Shown here piece after piece: positions 36,144 through 45,105 of a stretch of 64,000 nt of DNA. The translations under genes were made by a program, and so were the position numbers. The stretch lies in NCBI RefSeq assembly GCF_900094575.1, contig NZ_FMAE01000009.1:277339-341338 (forward strand), read 5' to 3'. Under the pieces are notes generated by a model. That model made no database searches. It was not told the DNA's origin and was given only the letters and a program-made list of their open reading frames with translations. This stretch comes from Bradyrhizobium yuanmingense (GTDB lineage Bacteria; Pseudomonadota; Alphaproteobacteria; Rhizobiales; Xanthobacteraceae). Each line of letters starts with the position of its first letter. Within the stretch, counting starts at the first letter, position 1.

Positions 36144-37457
36144 TTACTTGATGTAGCCGGCGCGCTTCATTTCGCGTTCGGTAGCGGACTGCGCAGCCGT
36201 GAGTGCTGCATCGACCGTCATCGATCCCGCAAGCGCCGCCGAGAACTGCTGGCCCACCTGGGTGCCGATGCCCTGGAATTCAGGGATGGCGGCGTATTGC
36301 ACGCCGACGTAGGGAACGGGCTTCACCGTCGGCTTGTTGGGATCGGCGGCGTCGATCGAGGCCAGCGTCAGTTTCGCGAACGGCGCGACCTTCAGGTACT
36401 CATCGTTCTGGTAGAGCGAGGTGCGCGTGCCCGGCGGCACGTTGGCCCAGCCCTCCTTCGACGCCACCAGCTTGGTGTAGTCCTTGCTAGTTGCCCAAGC
36501 GATGAACTTCTCGGCGGCTTCCGTCTTCTTGGAGCCGGCAGGGATTGCGAGATTCCAGGCCCACAGCCAGTTGGCGTTCTTGCCGAGCCCAGTGTTGGGC
36601 GCGAGCGCGAAGCCGACCTTGTCGGCGACCTTGGACTCCTTGGGGTTGGTGACGAAGGACGCCGCGACCGTGGCGTCGATCCACATCGCGCATTTGCCGG
36701 CGTTGAACAGCGCCAGATTCTCGTTGAAGCCGTTGGAGCTGGCGCCGGGAGGCCCGGCTTCCTTCATCAGGTTGACGTAGGTCGTGAGTGTCGTCTTCCA
36801 TTCCGGCGTGTTGAACTGCGGCTGCCACTTTTCGTCGAACCAGCGCGCGCCATAGGAATTGGCCATCGCCGAGAGGAACGCCATGTTCTCGCCCCAGCCT
36901 GCCTTGCCGCGCAGACAGATGCCATAGGTGCCGGCGCTCTTGTCGGTGAGCTTCTTGGCCGCGTCGATCACGAAATCCCAGCTCGGCTTTTCCGGCATTT
37001 TCAGGCCGGCCTTCTCGAACAGATCAGTGCGGTACATCACCATCGAGCTCTCGCCGTAGAACGGGGCGGCGTAGAGCTTGCCGTCGGCGGAGACCGCGTC
37101 CTTGATCTTGGGCAGGAGGTCGGCGACGTCGTAATCGGCGCCGAGGTTGGCGAGCGGTACCAGCCAGCCCTTCTTGGCCCAGATCGGCACCTCGTACGTG
37201 CCGATGGTGAGGACGTCGAACTGGCCACCCTTGGTGGCGATATCGGTGGTGACGCGCTGGCGCAGCACGTTCTCCTCCAGCGTCACCCATTTCACGGTGA
37301 TGTCAGGGTTCTTCTTGGTGAACTCACCCGTCAGCCCCTGCATGCGGATCATGTCGCCATTGTTGACGGTGGCGATCGTCAGGGTCGTTTCGGCCGTCGC
37401 CGGGACGGCCAGCAGCAGGCAAGACGCGCCGCAGACGGCGCCCAGGACATGTTTCAC
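36144..37457 (-). CDS. Polyol ABC transporter substrate-binding protein
   Basis: The 437-residue protein has a signal peptide (KHVLGAVCGASCLLLAVPATAE, residues 2-23) and the CUT1 family 1 fold: VNNGDMIRMQGLTGEFTKKNPDITVKWVTLEENVLRQRVTTDIA, and FNAGKCAMWIDATVAASFV. The sequence type matches SmoE/MtlE-like mannitol/sorbitol binding proteins. The start is GTG after a GGGAGG site. It is the first gene of the transporter operon, with two operator palindromes immediately upstream. Confidence 0.92.
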   Translation of the reverse strand: MKHVLGAVCGASCLLLAVPATAETTLTIATVNNGDMIRMQGLTGEFTKKNPDITVKWVTLEENVLRQRVTTDIATKGGQFDVLTIGTYEVPIWAKKGWLVPLANLGADYDVADLLPKIKDAVSADGKLYAAPFYGESSMVMYRTDLFEKAGLKMPEKPSWDFVIDAAKKLTDKSAGTYGICLRGKAGWGENMAFLSAMANSYGARWFDEKWQPQFNTPEWKTTLTTYVNLMKEAGPPGASSNGFNENLALFNAGKCAMWIDATVAASFVTNPKESKVADKVGFALAPNTGLGKNANWLWAWNLAIPAGSKKTEAAEKFIAWATSKDYTKLVASKEGWANVPPGTRTSLYQNDEYLKVAPFAKLTLASIDAADPNKPTVKPVPYVGVQYAAIPEFQGIGTQVGQQFSAALAGSMTVDAALTAAQSATEREMKRAGYIK

Positions 37458-37482
37458 GGTGACCTCCCCTCAATTCGCGTTT

Positions 37483-37515
37483 TGGGCATATGCCCACGCG
37501 TTGGGCGTATGTTCA
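37483..37515. promoter_or_regulatory. Tandem palindromic operators of the polyol operon
   Basis: TGGGCATATGCCCA (37483-37496) is a perfect 14-base palindrome, followed by the related TGGGCGTATGTTCA (37502-37515). The centres are exactly 19 bases apart. They lie 26-58 bases upstream of the binding-protein start. The same pair with the same spacing precedes the HAD-regulator unit (39303-39335). The most likely ligand is the SorC-type regulator encoded at 37674-38624; the CATATG-centred shape fits that family. The rest of the gap to 37673 shows nothing else. Confidence 0.8.
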
Positions 37516-37673
37516 GCGCAAGGGCGGCACGTTGTCAAGCAGGCGCGTGGGCATTCCAGCAACTTGTGAGTGCTGCGGTGCGGGAAGGATGGGGAGGTTT
37601 TGCTTCACCCACGGCTGCCGTCCTCCGCGAACGCGAAGCATCCAGTGTGGTAGGCACGCGAAGCGTGAGCGCT

Positions 37674-38624
37674 TTACCGCTCCAGAATCGCCCTTGCCGT
37701 CGCTTCGTCGGTGATCAGGCCGTTGATCAGGCCCCCGCTCAAGGCCGCAGAGATCGCCGCCACCTTGGCCGCGCCCACCGCCGCACCGATCGTGGTGGTC
37801 TTCGCCGGCACTTCCGGCGGAATGCTGGTGAGGCGCTTGTTGGTGCCGGCCTTGAGCAGGCGGCCCTTGGCGTCATAGGCCCAGCCGGTGATCTCGCCGA
37901 TGGCGCCCAGCCGCATCATCTCGAACAATTCGTCGCGGGTGACGAAGCCGTCGATGTGCACCTGCGCCTTCTGGTCCATCTGGCCGATGCCGACAAGGCG
38001 CAAATCCGCTTTGGCTGCGACCGCTTTCACCTTCGCAATCGGCTCGATGCGCACCATCCTGTTGCGCTCGTCCTCCGACGACATCAGGAACGGCAGCGGC
38101 ATCGGATAGTGTCGCGCGCCGGTGCGATCGGCGAGCCGGCCAACGGTGTCGTAGAAGCTCGCCGAGCCGTCGGCGGAGATGTTGCCGACCAGCGAGACGA
38201 TCTGGTGATTGGGCCGCTCGATCGGCGTGACGCGCTCGACGGCGGCACGCACCGCCCGGCCCGTGCCGAGCGCGACGATCACGGGCGTCTCCGAACGCAG
38301 CGTGGAATCGAGCAAATTGGCGCAGCGCTCGGCGATTCCAGCCACCGCCTGCGGCGCGGCCGGATCGGCCGGCACCACCTCGCAATGAACGAGGTCGAAC
38401 CGTTGCTTCAAGCGCGCCGCCAGCTCCATGCAGGCTGCGATGGGGTGCTCGAGCCGGAAGGTGATGAGCCGCTCGGCGAGGCACAACGAGACCAGCCGCT
38501 GCGCCGAGGCCCGCGACACCTGAAGCATCTTTGCGATCTCGTCCTGTGTGTGACCGGCAATGAAATAGAGCCAGCCGGCGCGCGCGGCGTCGTCGAGTCT
38601 CGACTTGTCGTTCTCGGCGGCCAT
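37674..38624 (-). CDS. SorC/DeoR-type sugar-binding transcriptional regulator
   Basis: The 316-residue protein has an N-terminal helix-turn-helix (AGHTQDEIAKMLQVSRASAQRLVSLCLAERLI) and a sugar-isomerase-like effector domain (TPVIVALGTGRAVRAAVERV, GIGQMDQKAQVHIDGFVTRDELFEMM). This is the SorC-family layout used for polyol and sugar-phosphate sensing (SmoC type). It follows the HAD gene by 6 bases. It probably binds the tandem palindromes in front of both units, giving autoregulation. Confidence 0.9.
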   Translation of the reverse strand: MAAENDKSRLDDAARAGWLYFIAGHTQDEIAKMLQVSRASAQRLVSLCLAERLITFRLEHPIAACMELAARLKQRFDLVHCEVVPADPAAPQAVAGIAERCANLLDSTLRSETPVIVALGTGRAVRAAVERVTPIERPNHQIVSLVGNISADGSASFYDTVGRLADRTGARHYPMPLPFLMSSEDERNRMVRIEPIAKVKAVAAKADLRLVGIGQMDQKAQVHIDGFVTRDELFEMMRLGAIGEITGWAYDAKGRLLKAGTNKRLTSIPPEVPAKTTTIGAAVGAAKVAAISAALSGGLINGLITDEATARAILER

Positions 38625-38630
38625 GCGCGC

Positions 38631-39293
38631 TCACACCTCCCAGAGATCGCTCATATGTGTAAAGACCCGATCGGCCCCGGCGGCCGATAATATAGCCCGG
38701 CCATCGCGGCTGCGATAATGGCCGCCGCCGACAAATCCCCAGACGGTCATGCCGGCCGCCTTACCCGCCTGCACGCCGCTGACGCTATCCTCGATCACCA
38801 GCGTGCGCGATGGCGGCGTGCGCATGCTCTCGGCCGCATGAAGAAAGAGATCAGGCGCCGGCTTGCCGTGCCTGACCATCTGCGCGGTGTAGATCCGATC
38901 GCCGAAATATGCCCGAAGACTGGTGACGTCGAGCGAGAGCGAGACGCGGTCGAGATCGCTCGACGAGGCCACGCAGAACGGCACGGTCAGTCCGGAGATC
39001 GCCGCCTCCACCCCGGGAATCGGCGCGAGCGAGGCGGCAAAATTCTCCAGCACACGCGACTTCAGTCGGGGCGGGAAGGCGTCCGTCAGCGAGTGCCCGA
39101 GATCGCGATAATGCTGCTCGACGGCCTTGGTGCTGCGTCCGAGAAACAGCTCGAGCGCCTGCTCCTCGCTGAGCACGAGACCGAATTCCGCCAGGACCTC
39201 GGACAGGCAGCGGCAGCTCAAGAGCTCGCTGTCGACGAGCACGCCGTCGCAGTCGAAGATGATCAGATCGGGATTTGGCCGGCTCTGGTCCAT
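38631..39293 (-). CDS. HAD-superfamily phosphatase/phosphoglucomutase-like
   Basis: The 220-residue protein carries the HAD motifs: DCDGVLVDSE (nucleophile Asp), a Ser in VASSSDLD, Lys in HGKPAPDLFL, and the acidic IEDSVSGVQAGKAAGM. The cap type is that of beta-phosphoglucomutase-like phosphatases. In this place it may dephosphorylate a sugar phosphate that builds up during polyol use, or control the regulator's inducer. It is first in a two-gene unit with the regulator. Confidence 0.87.
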   Translation of the reverse strand: MDQSRPNPDLIIFDCDGVLVDSELLSCRCLSEVLAEFGLVLSEEQALELFLGRSTKAVEQHYRDLGHSLTDAFPPRLKSRVLENFAASLAPIPGVEAAISGLTVPFCVASSSDLDRVSLSLDVTSLRAYFGDRIYTAQMVRHGKPAPDLFLHAAESMRTPPSRTLVIEDSVSGVQAGKAAGMTVWGFVGGGHYRSRDGRAILSAAGADRVFTHMSDLWEV

Positions 39294-39302
39294 CCGGACA
39301 TT

Positions 39303-39335
39303 CGATCATATACCCAAGCCGTGAGCAATAGCCCA
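39303..39335. promoter_or_regulatory. Tandem palindromic operators of the HAD-regulator unit
   Basis: On the minus strand, TGGGTATATGATCG (39303-39316) and TGGGCTATTGCTCA (39322-39335) are degenerate copies of the TGGGCATATGCCCA operator. Their centres are 19 bases apart, as in the 37483-37515 pair. The near site starts 10 bases upstream of the HAD ATG and contains TATGAT, a possible -10 box, so the transcript may have a very short leader. Binding by the adjacent SorC-type protein is inferred. Confidence 0.72.
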
Positions 39336-39357
39336 ACGTCGAGTTGCATGAACCGCC

Positions 39358-41274
39358 TCAGTGGGCCACCTGCCGGTAGATCGCCGGCAGTGCCGCGGGC
39401 AGTCGCTTGATGTTGCCGACGATCGCATAGCCGCTGCGCCCGAACAGGGCCGGAAAATAGGATTGCGCCGCCGCGTCGATCGTTACGCCGAACACCGCGA
39501 TCCCGAGCCGGCGCGCTTCCTGCACGGACTTTCTGGTGTCTTCGACCGCAAAGCGCCCTTCATAGTGGTCGACGTCGTTCGGTTTGCCGTCGGTGAGGAC
39601 GAGCAGCAGCTTCTTGCGCTGCGGCTGGCGTGCAAGCTCGGCGACGGCATGCCGTACCGCCGCACCGATCCGCGTGTAATAGCCGGGCTTGAGCGCGCCA
39701 ATGCAGCGCTCGACCACGTCACTCATCGGCTCGCCGAACGCCTTAACCGTCTCGAGCCGCACCCAGGAGCGCCGGCGCGAGGTGAAGGTCAGGATGCTGT
39801 GGTGATCGCCGCAGGCGGATAGGCCGTGGGCAAGCACGAGCAGCGCCTCCTTCTCGACGTCGAGCACGCGGTAGCCATTGGCCCAGGCGTCCGTGGAGAG
39901 CGAGACGTCGACCAGCAGCGTGACAGCGAGATCGTGACCTTGCGGGCGCATCGCCACGTGGACGCGATCAAGACCGCTGCTGCTGCCGGCGCGGAGATCG
40001 CACCGCGCACGCACCAGCGCGTCTAGATCCAGATCATGCCCGTCGGCCTGAGCCCGCATCAACTCATGGCGCGGCCGCAGGACCTCGAAGCGGCGGCGCA
40101 CCTGGCGGATGTGCCGGCGCATGGTCTCGTCGGGCGTCCAGCTTTCCCCATTCTCGGGGGCGGCAGATGCGAGTACGCGGCAATGATCCGGCAAATAGGA
40201 GCCGCTGCGATAATCCCATTCTGGATAGGTCAGGTCCGCAGTCAAGCGCGAGGCATCGAGGGCCTCCGGCGGGAGGTCGAGATCAAACTTGAACCGGCCC
40301 GCCGGCTTGCCGCTGCGGCGGCTGAGCGTTATCTCCTCGAGATCGTCCGCCGCCTTCTGCGCATCCTCCTCCTCACTGTCATCGGTGGGGCGGTCGACAT
40401 TGACCATCTCGGCCATCGCGAGAATTTTCTCGAAGCGGTTGAGTACGAAGGGATCGCGGCGATTGGCGCCGTCCTCGCGCTCGCGCACGGCAAAGTGCTT
40501 GCGATTGTCCTCGCTCGCGGCCTCCGCACCATCGGCGCATTCATCCACGCCCGCATGCGCAGGCGACAGCTCGCGGGTCCAGCAATCGCCCCACAGCGGG
40601 CACGGAAGCATCGAGCGATAGCCAGGCGACGCCTTGACCGGTAGCGGCTCCGTTCCCATCATCGCCGGCCACAGCTTGCCCACGGGAGCCTTTCCGGTTC
40701 CAAGTAGCGCCAGCACGATCTGCTCGACCTCCTGCTCGATGCGCGGCAAGGGGCGACGCGGCCTGGCTTCGGCAGTTGCTGCGGCGAGTTGCGCATAGTC
40801 GTCGACGAGGCCGGGAAATTGCGTGAGCACGAAGACCGCCGTCTCGCTGGCCCGGCGCAACACCAGAAGATCCCGCCGCAGCGGATCGGATTCGGTGATG
40901 GTTTCGATCGGCGCGGCTGCGAACCATGCCGCGAGCCAGCGATAGAGCGCTGCATTCAGCGCGTTGTCGGGAAAGATCGCGATGCTTTCAGGAAGGAAGA
41001 TGGAGGTGGCATCGCGGCCCGGCTGCTCCAGGCGCTCGTCACCGAGACCGATGCGTTGCCGCCAGCCGAGCCGATGCCCGGACTTGCGCGCGCCGGCACC
41101 GGCGATCTGCACACCCGCCTCACCGCCCAGCGCGCGGAACATCACCGCGAGCCTGTTTCTCATTTCCGCAAGCGAGACCGCATGCTCGGCATGAACCGGA
41201 TAGCTGGCGGTGCCACCGACCATGCGGTGCCAGGCGCGGCCGACGGTCTCTTCCAGTTCGAGGAAATCGAGCAT
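39358..41274 (-). CDS. norD: NorD, nitric oxide reductase activation protein
   Basis: NorD is needed for assembly or activation of nitric oxide reductase. The 638-residue protein has a long N-terminal region and a C-terminal von Willebrand A domain with the metal site DVSLST in TLLVDVSLSTDAW, then LLLVLTDGKPNDVDHYEGRFAVEDTRKSVQEAR. An acidic stretch (DDSEEEDAQKAADDLEE) lies in the middle. It works with the NorQ ATPase, whose gene ends 10 bases upstream. It is the last gene of norEFCBQD. Confidence 0.94.
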   Translation of the reverse strand: MLDFLELEETVGRAWHRMVGGTASYPVHAEHAVSLAEMRNRLAVMFRALGGEAGVQIAGAGARKSGHRLGWRQRIGLGDERLEQPGRDATSIFLPESIAIFPDNALNAALYRWLAAWFAAAPIETITESDPLRRDLLVLRRASETAVFVLTQFPGLVDDYAQLAAATAEARPRRPLPRIEQEVEQIVLALLGTGKAPVGKLWPAMMGTEPLPVKASPGYRSMLPCPLWGDCWTRELSPAHAGVDECADGAEAASEDNRKHFAVREREDGANRRDPFVLNRFEKILAMAEMVNVDRPTDDSEEEDAQKAADDLEEITLSRRSGKPAGRFKFDLDLPPEALDASRLTADLTYPEWDYRSGSYLPDHCRVLASAAPENGESWTPDETMRRHIRQVRRRFEVLRPRHELMRAQADGHDLDLDALVRARCDLRAGSSSGLDRVHVAMRPQGHDLAVTLLVDVSLSTDAWANGYRVLDVEKEALLVLAHGLSACGDHHSILTFTSRRRSWVRLETVKAFGEPMSDVVERCIGALKPGYYTRIGAAVRHAVAELARQPQRKKLLLVLTDGKPNDVDHYEGRFAVEDTRKSVQEARRLGIAVFGVTIDAAAQSYFPALFGRSGYAIVGNIKRLPAALPAIYRQVAH

Positions 41275-41284
41275 CGGAGCCGCC

Positions 41285-42097
41285 TCAGCCGATCACGGCA
41301 CGCGCGACGTCCAGCAGCGCCGCCTTGACATCGGCATCGTCGGTCAGCGGCTCGATCATGCCAGCGAGCACGGCATCGGCCGTCGGCATGCCGGCCGCAA
41401 TCAGGGTCGCGCAATAGACGACGAGCCGGGTCGAGACACCCTCCTCCAGGTCGTGGCCCTTCAGCGCGCGCAGCCGGCCAGCCAGCCCGACCAGCGGCCG
41501 CACGCGCTCCGGCGATAGTCCGCTCTCGGCGGCGACCACCGCAATCTCCTGCTCCGGCGGCAGGAAGCCGAACTCGATCGCGACAAAGCGCTGCCGCGTC
41601 GACGGCTTGAGCGCCTTGAGCAGCGTCTGATAGCCTGGATTGTAGGAGACGACGAGCATGAAGCTGTTCGGCGCGGCAAGCTGCTCGCCGGTACGCTCCA
41701 GAGGCAGGATGCGGCGATCGTCGGTCAGGGGATGCAGCACCACCGTTACGTCCTTGCGCGCCTCCACGACCTCGTCGAGATAGCAGATGCCGCCCTCGCG
41801 CACCGCCCGCGTCAACGGGCCGTCGCTCCACACGGTATCGCCGCCCCTGAGCAGATAGCGGCCGGTGAGATCGGCCGCGGTGAGATCGTCGTGGCAGGCG
41901 ACGGTGTGCAGCGGCAATCCCAGCCGCGCCGCCATATGCGTGACGAAGCGCGTCTTGCCGCAGCCGGTCGGCCCCTTCAGCAGCACCGGCAGCTGATTGC
42001 GCCAAGCGTGCTCGAACAGCGCGCATTCGTTGCCACTGGCAATATAGGCGGGCGGCTGAGGTTCGGGCTTCGCCACGGCGAGAATTGCTGCATTCAT
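41285..42097 (-). CDS. norQ: NorQ, MoxR/CbbQ-type AAA+ ATPase
   Basis: The 270-residue ATPase has Walker A LKGPTGCGKTRFV, Walker B ICYLDEVVEAR, and the CbbQ/NorQ C-terminal domain (LVGLAGRLRALKGHDLEEGVSTRLVVYCATLI). It is thought to act with NorD in inserting or activating the NorB metal centre. The start has GGAG at a good distance. It lies between norB and norD as usual. Confidence 0.95.
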   Translation of the reverse strand: MNAAILAVAKPEPQPPAYIASGNECALFEHAWRNQLPVLLKGPTGCGKTRFVTHMAARLGLPLHTVACHDDLTAADLTGRYLLRGGDTVWSDGPLTRAVREGGICYLDEVVEARKDVTVVLHPLTDDRRILPLERTGEQLAAPNSFMLVVSYNPGYQTLLKALKPSTRQRFVAIEFGFLPPEQEIAVVAAESGLSPERVRPLVGLAGRLRALKGHDLEEGVSTRLVVYCATLIAAGMPTADAVLAGMIEPLTDDADVKAALLDVARAVIG

Positions 42098-42160
42098 GGT
42101 CTTTCTCCGGAATTCACATAGTGACGGCGGCCGCAGCGAGCCACGGCCGCCTTTGCGCGC

Positions 42161-43507
42161 TCACTCGGCCGGCTGCAACGCGCCGGGGATGACCGGCTGA
42201 CGGGCGCGACCGGGCACAAGCACGGCCCACACGAACATCAGCGCGGAGATCGCGACGAACACGCCGGACCCCAGCCGGACCCAGTAAAACATCGCGAGCT
42301 GGTCCTGCACGTCCATGTAGCCCTGGCCGAGCACGCGCTGGAGATGGACCTGGACCACGCCGGCGAAGGTCAGCGCGAAGGTCATCACCATCATGGTGGT
42401 GCACATGATCCAGAAGCTCGCCATGGAGAGCCATTGATTGTAGGGCGCACGCCCTCTGATCTGTGGGATTGCATAGGCCATCACGGACAGGTTCAGCATC
42501 ACATAGGCGCCGAAGAAGGCGAGATGGCCGTGCGCGGCGGTAACCTGGGTGCCGTGGGTGTAGTAGTTGACCGAGGACAGGGTGTGCAGGAAACCCCAGA
42601 CACCGGCGCCGAGGAACGCCATGACCGAGCAGCCGACCGACCACAACAATGCAGCGCGGTTCGGGTGCTTGCGGCCGGCCTTCCAGGTCATCTGCACCGT
42701 GAAGATCACCATGGTGAAGAACGGCGCGACCTCGAGCGTGGAGAACAGCGAGCCGATCCACTGCCAGTAACCGGGCGCGCCGATCCAGTAGAAATGATGG
42801 CCGGTGCCGAGGATGCCGGAGAACAGCGCCAGCCCGATGATGACGTAGAGCCACTTCTCGACCACTTCGCGGTCGATGCCGTTGAGCTTGATCATGAGAT
42901 AAGCGAGCACGGAGGCCATGATCAGCTCCCAGACGCCCTCGACCCAGAGATGAACAACATACCACCAGTACATCTTGTCGACCGCGAGATTTACCGGGTT
43001 GTAAAAGGCGAACAGGAAGAAGATCGCAACGCCCCACAGCCCGAATAGCAGGATGTTGGTGATCGTGGTCTTACGGCCCTTCAGCGCCGTCATGGTGACG
43101 TTGAACAGGAACATCAGGCAGACGACGACGATGCCGACCTTGATGATGAAGGGCTGTTCGAGGAATTCGCGGCCCTCGTGGTATTGGAAGAGATAACCGA
43201 CCACAGCCACACCCGCAGCACCGAAAAACATCCAGAACTGGATCTTGGCCAGCAGCGGGCTGTAGAGCTCTGTCTCGGTTTCCTCGGGCAGCAGGAAGTA
43301 GGTCGCGCCCATGAAGCCGATCAACGACCACACGATCAGCGCGTTGGTGTGGATCATCCTGACGACGTTGAACGGCAGCAGGGTCGACAGCGTGTTGGGC
43401 AGGACGTAGATCGTTCCAGCGACGAGGCCGAATAGGACCTGCGCCACGAACAGGGTCAGCGCGCCGTAGAAATACAGCATCGCGACTTTCTGGGTCTGAT
43501 ATTTCAT
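42161..43507 (-). CDS. norB: NorB, nitric oxide reductase catalytic subunit
   Basis: NorB reduces two NO to N2O in the cytoplasmic membrane. The 448-residue protein has twelve hydrophobic segments and all expected ligands: His53 (RMIHTNALI), His186 with Glu190 (HLWVEGVWE), His237-His238 (TGHHFYWIG), Glu259 (TLEVAPFF), and His326/His328 (AAHGHLAFFGAY). The short length and the neighbouring norC mark it as the cytochrome c-dependent type, not the quinol-dependent type. The ATG at 43507 (MKYQTQKVAMLYF) fits the family. Confidence 0.97.
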   Translation of the reverse strand: MKYQTQKVAMLYFYGALTLFVAQVLFGLVAGTIYVLPNTLSTLLPFNVVRMIHTNALIVWSLIGFMGATYFLLPEETETELYSPLLAKIQFWMFFGAAGVAVVGYLFQYHEGREFLEQPFIIKVGIVVVCLMFLFNVTMTALKGRKTTITNILLFGLWGVAIFFLFAFYNPVNLAVDKMYWWYVVHLWVEGVWELIMASVLAYLMIKLNGIDREVVEKWLYVIIGLALFSGILGTGHHFYWIGAPGYWQWIGSLFSTLEVAPFFTMVIFTVQMTWKAGRKHPNRAALLWSVGCSVMAFLGAGVWGFLHTLSSVNYYTHGTQVTAAHGHLAFFGAYVMLNLSVMAYAIPQIRGRAPYNQWLSMASFWIMCTTMMVMTFALTFAGVVQVHLQRVLGQGYMDVQDQLAMFYWVRLGSGVFVAISALMFVWAVLVPGRARQPVIPGALQPAE

Positions 43508-43548
43508 CTCAGGCTCTCTGTCTTGAGGGATTTCAGGAAGCGATGCGC

Positions 43549-44001
43549 TCAGCCCGCCTTGTTCGGCGGCCACTCTTGGCGCTTGATCTTGCTGGTCCAT
43601 TGCAGGAAGTCGGCGAGATCATCGAGCTCCTGGTCGGTGAGGTTGAATTGAGGCATCTGCCGGCGGCCCGGTGCGCCCGAAGGCTGCGACTGCATCCAGG
43701 CCTTCAATGTCTCGCGCGCGGCGGCCGGATCCTCGTTGCCACCCCAGCGATCCCAGACATTGCCGACTTCAGGCGCAAAGTAGGCGCCCTCGCCCAGCAG
43801 GGTATGACAGTTGATGCAAGAATTCTTCTCCCAGACGTGCTTGCCGCGGGCAACCGAAGACGTCAGCGTGGCTGCGTCGGTCGATGTCGTGGCCATGTAG
43901 TAATGGCTGTGCGCCGTTAGCCCTATGAAGATGGCGAAGAAAAAGGCCGAGCCGCCGTAGAAGACGTTTCGAGCGGCCGACTTGGTCAGGCGTTCAGCCA
44001 T
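43549..44001 (-). CDS. norC: NorC, nitric oxide reductase cytochrome c subunit
   Basis: The 150-residue protein has one N-terminal membrane anchor (NVFYGGSAFFFAIFIGLTA) and one c-type haem site, Cys62-x2-Cys65-His66 in NSCINCHTLLGEGAYFAPEV, with the likely Met ligand in RRQMPQF. It passes electrons from periplasmic donors to NorB. I chose the ATG at 44001 (MAERLTKSAARNVF); the frame upstream is open but lacks family similarity. Confidence 0.96.
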   Translation of the reverse strand: MAERLTKSAARNVFYGGSAFFFAIFIGLTAHSHYYMATTSTDAATLTSSVARGKHVWEKNSCINCHTLLGEGAYFAPEVGNVWDRWGGNEDPAAARETLKAWMQSQPSGAPGRRQMPQFNLTDQELDDLADFLQWTSKIKRQEWPPNKAG

Positions 44002-44096
44002 TGCCAATCCTTTCCGGTTGATTCCTGCGAAATTGCGATGGTGTGATTTATTGCCGCTTTGCCCGGCCCGTTCTTTGTCAGGGCGCAATGAGCGCG

Positions 44097-44363
44097 TCAG
44101 ATCAGGGCGACGAGCGCCGAGGCGAGCCAGGCAAGCAGCAGCACGATGAGGATCCAGCTCGCGACGAGACCGCGCCAGAGTGCGGGGACGGCGCGAATAT
44201 CCATGAAGTCGAGCGCGATGCGATGCCCCTTGAGCGCGGCGAAGGCAAGCAGCAGAGCGTTGCCGAGCAGCGCCCGTGGTATTAGCGGCGGCAGCAGGAC
44301 GGTCGCAAGCGCAAGGCCGATCAAGGCGATCCAGGTGACGTCGACACTATCTGGCATGGTCAT
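44097..44363 (-). CDS. norF: NorF-like small membrane protein
   Basis: The 88-residue protein has three hydrophobic segments and the pattern LLLAFAALKGHRIALDFMDIR, typical of the NorF / cytochrome oxidase subunit IV-like family found with norE. Its start overlaps the norE stop (ATGA). NorF improves NO reductase activity in other organisms, but its exact job is not settled. Confidence 0.82.
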   Translation of the reverse strand: MTMPDSVDVTWIALIGLALATVLLPPLIPRALLGNALLLAFAALKGHRIALDFMDIRAVPALWRGLVASWILIVLLLAWLASALVALI

Positions 44364-44935
44364 TTCACCAGATACAGGATCGGGAACATCACGATCCAGA
44401 CCAGATCGACCATGTGCCAGAAGGCCGTTCCCGTCTCGACGCCTGATATCCCGGCACGGCGGCAGACCACGGCGAGAATGATGATGCCGAGGCCAACGTG
44501 CAGGAGATGAAAGCCGGTCAGCAGGAAGTAGAGCGTGAAGAAGGGATTGGTCTCAAGCCCGACCCCGCGCCCGGTTTCTTCGGCGTACTCTGCGAGCTTG
44601 ATCGCGATGAAAAGGCAGCCGAGCGCCATGGCGCCGAGAAGCCAGTATCGTGTCGTTGCCCGTTGTCCATTCCGCACGGCCTTGGTCGCCCGGGCCGCCG
44701 CCCAGCCGCTGGTCACCAGCACGACGGTGTTGAGGCCGGCGAGATGCGAATCGAGCGTGGCCTGCCCGGCCGCGAACACCGCGGGGTGAATCGCGCGGGC
44801 GACAGAGAAGGCGCCGAGGAGCAGGCCGAAGGCGACGAGTTCGCTGAAGATCAGCACCCAGATCATGGGATCGCCGGGGAGATCCTGCAGGATTCCCCAG
44901 CCTGTTTCCTGCTGTTCGCACTCGGCCGTCGACAT
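44360..44935 (-). CDS. norE: NorE, cytochrome oxidase subunit III-like protein
   Basis: The 191-residue protein has five hydrophobic segments and the subunit III family patterns PMIWVLIFSELVAFGLLLGAF, YFLLTGFHLLHVGLGI and TAFWHMVDLVWIVMFPILYLVK. Paired with norF ahead of norCBQD it is NorE, an accessory protein of NO reductase. It is the first gene of the unit, 56 bases after the FNR-type box. Confidence 0.9.
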   Translation of the reverse strand: MSTAECEQQETGWGILQDLPGDPMIWVLIFSELVAFGLLLGAFSVARAIHPAVFAAGQATLDSHLAGLNTVVLVTSGWAAARATKAVRNGQRATTRYWLLGAMALGCLFIAIKLAEYAEETGRGVGLETNPFFTLYFLLTGFHLLHVGLGIIILAVVCRRAGISGVETGTAFWHMVDLVWIVMFPILYLVK

Positions 44936-44990
44936 CGTCTTTCTGGATCAGGACGCCGGTCAGACTTAGCTCGGCCACCCGGTTCCGAAT

Positions 44991-45004
44991 TTGTTGCCGG
45001 ACAA
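44991..45004 (-). promoter_or_regulatory. FNR/NnrR/FixK-type box of the nor operon
   Basis: TTGTTGCCGGACAA is TTG-N8-CAA, extended to TTTGT-N6-ACAAA. It lies 56 bases before norE, the distance expected for an activator site around -41.5. Nor operons in Bradyrhizobium are known to be controlled by NnrR and FixK2-type proteins through such sites; which protein acts here is not shown. Confidence 0.72.
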
Positions 45005-45105
45005 ACTGGAGGACTGCAGGGCTCCTGTTTGCGCCGACACAACGTTCAGCCAGCCGTTTCGCGGTACGAACCGGCTCAGAGCTTCACGGAGCGCCGGACG
45101 ATCCC

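Noticed and set aside
35019..38690. A 1223-codon plus-strand frame opposite the polyol importer and regulator
   Set aside because: It is antisense to four well-identified genes and shows no recognisable domain; long antisense frames are expected at this GC content.
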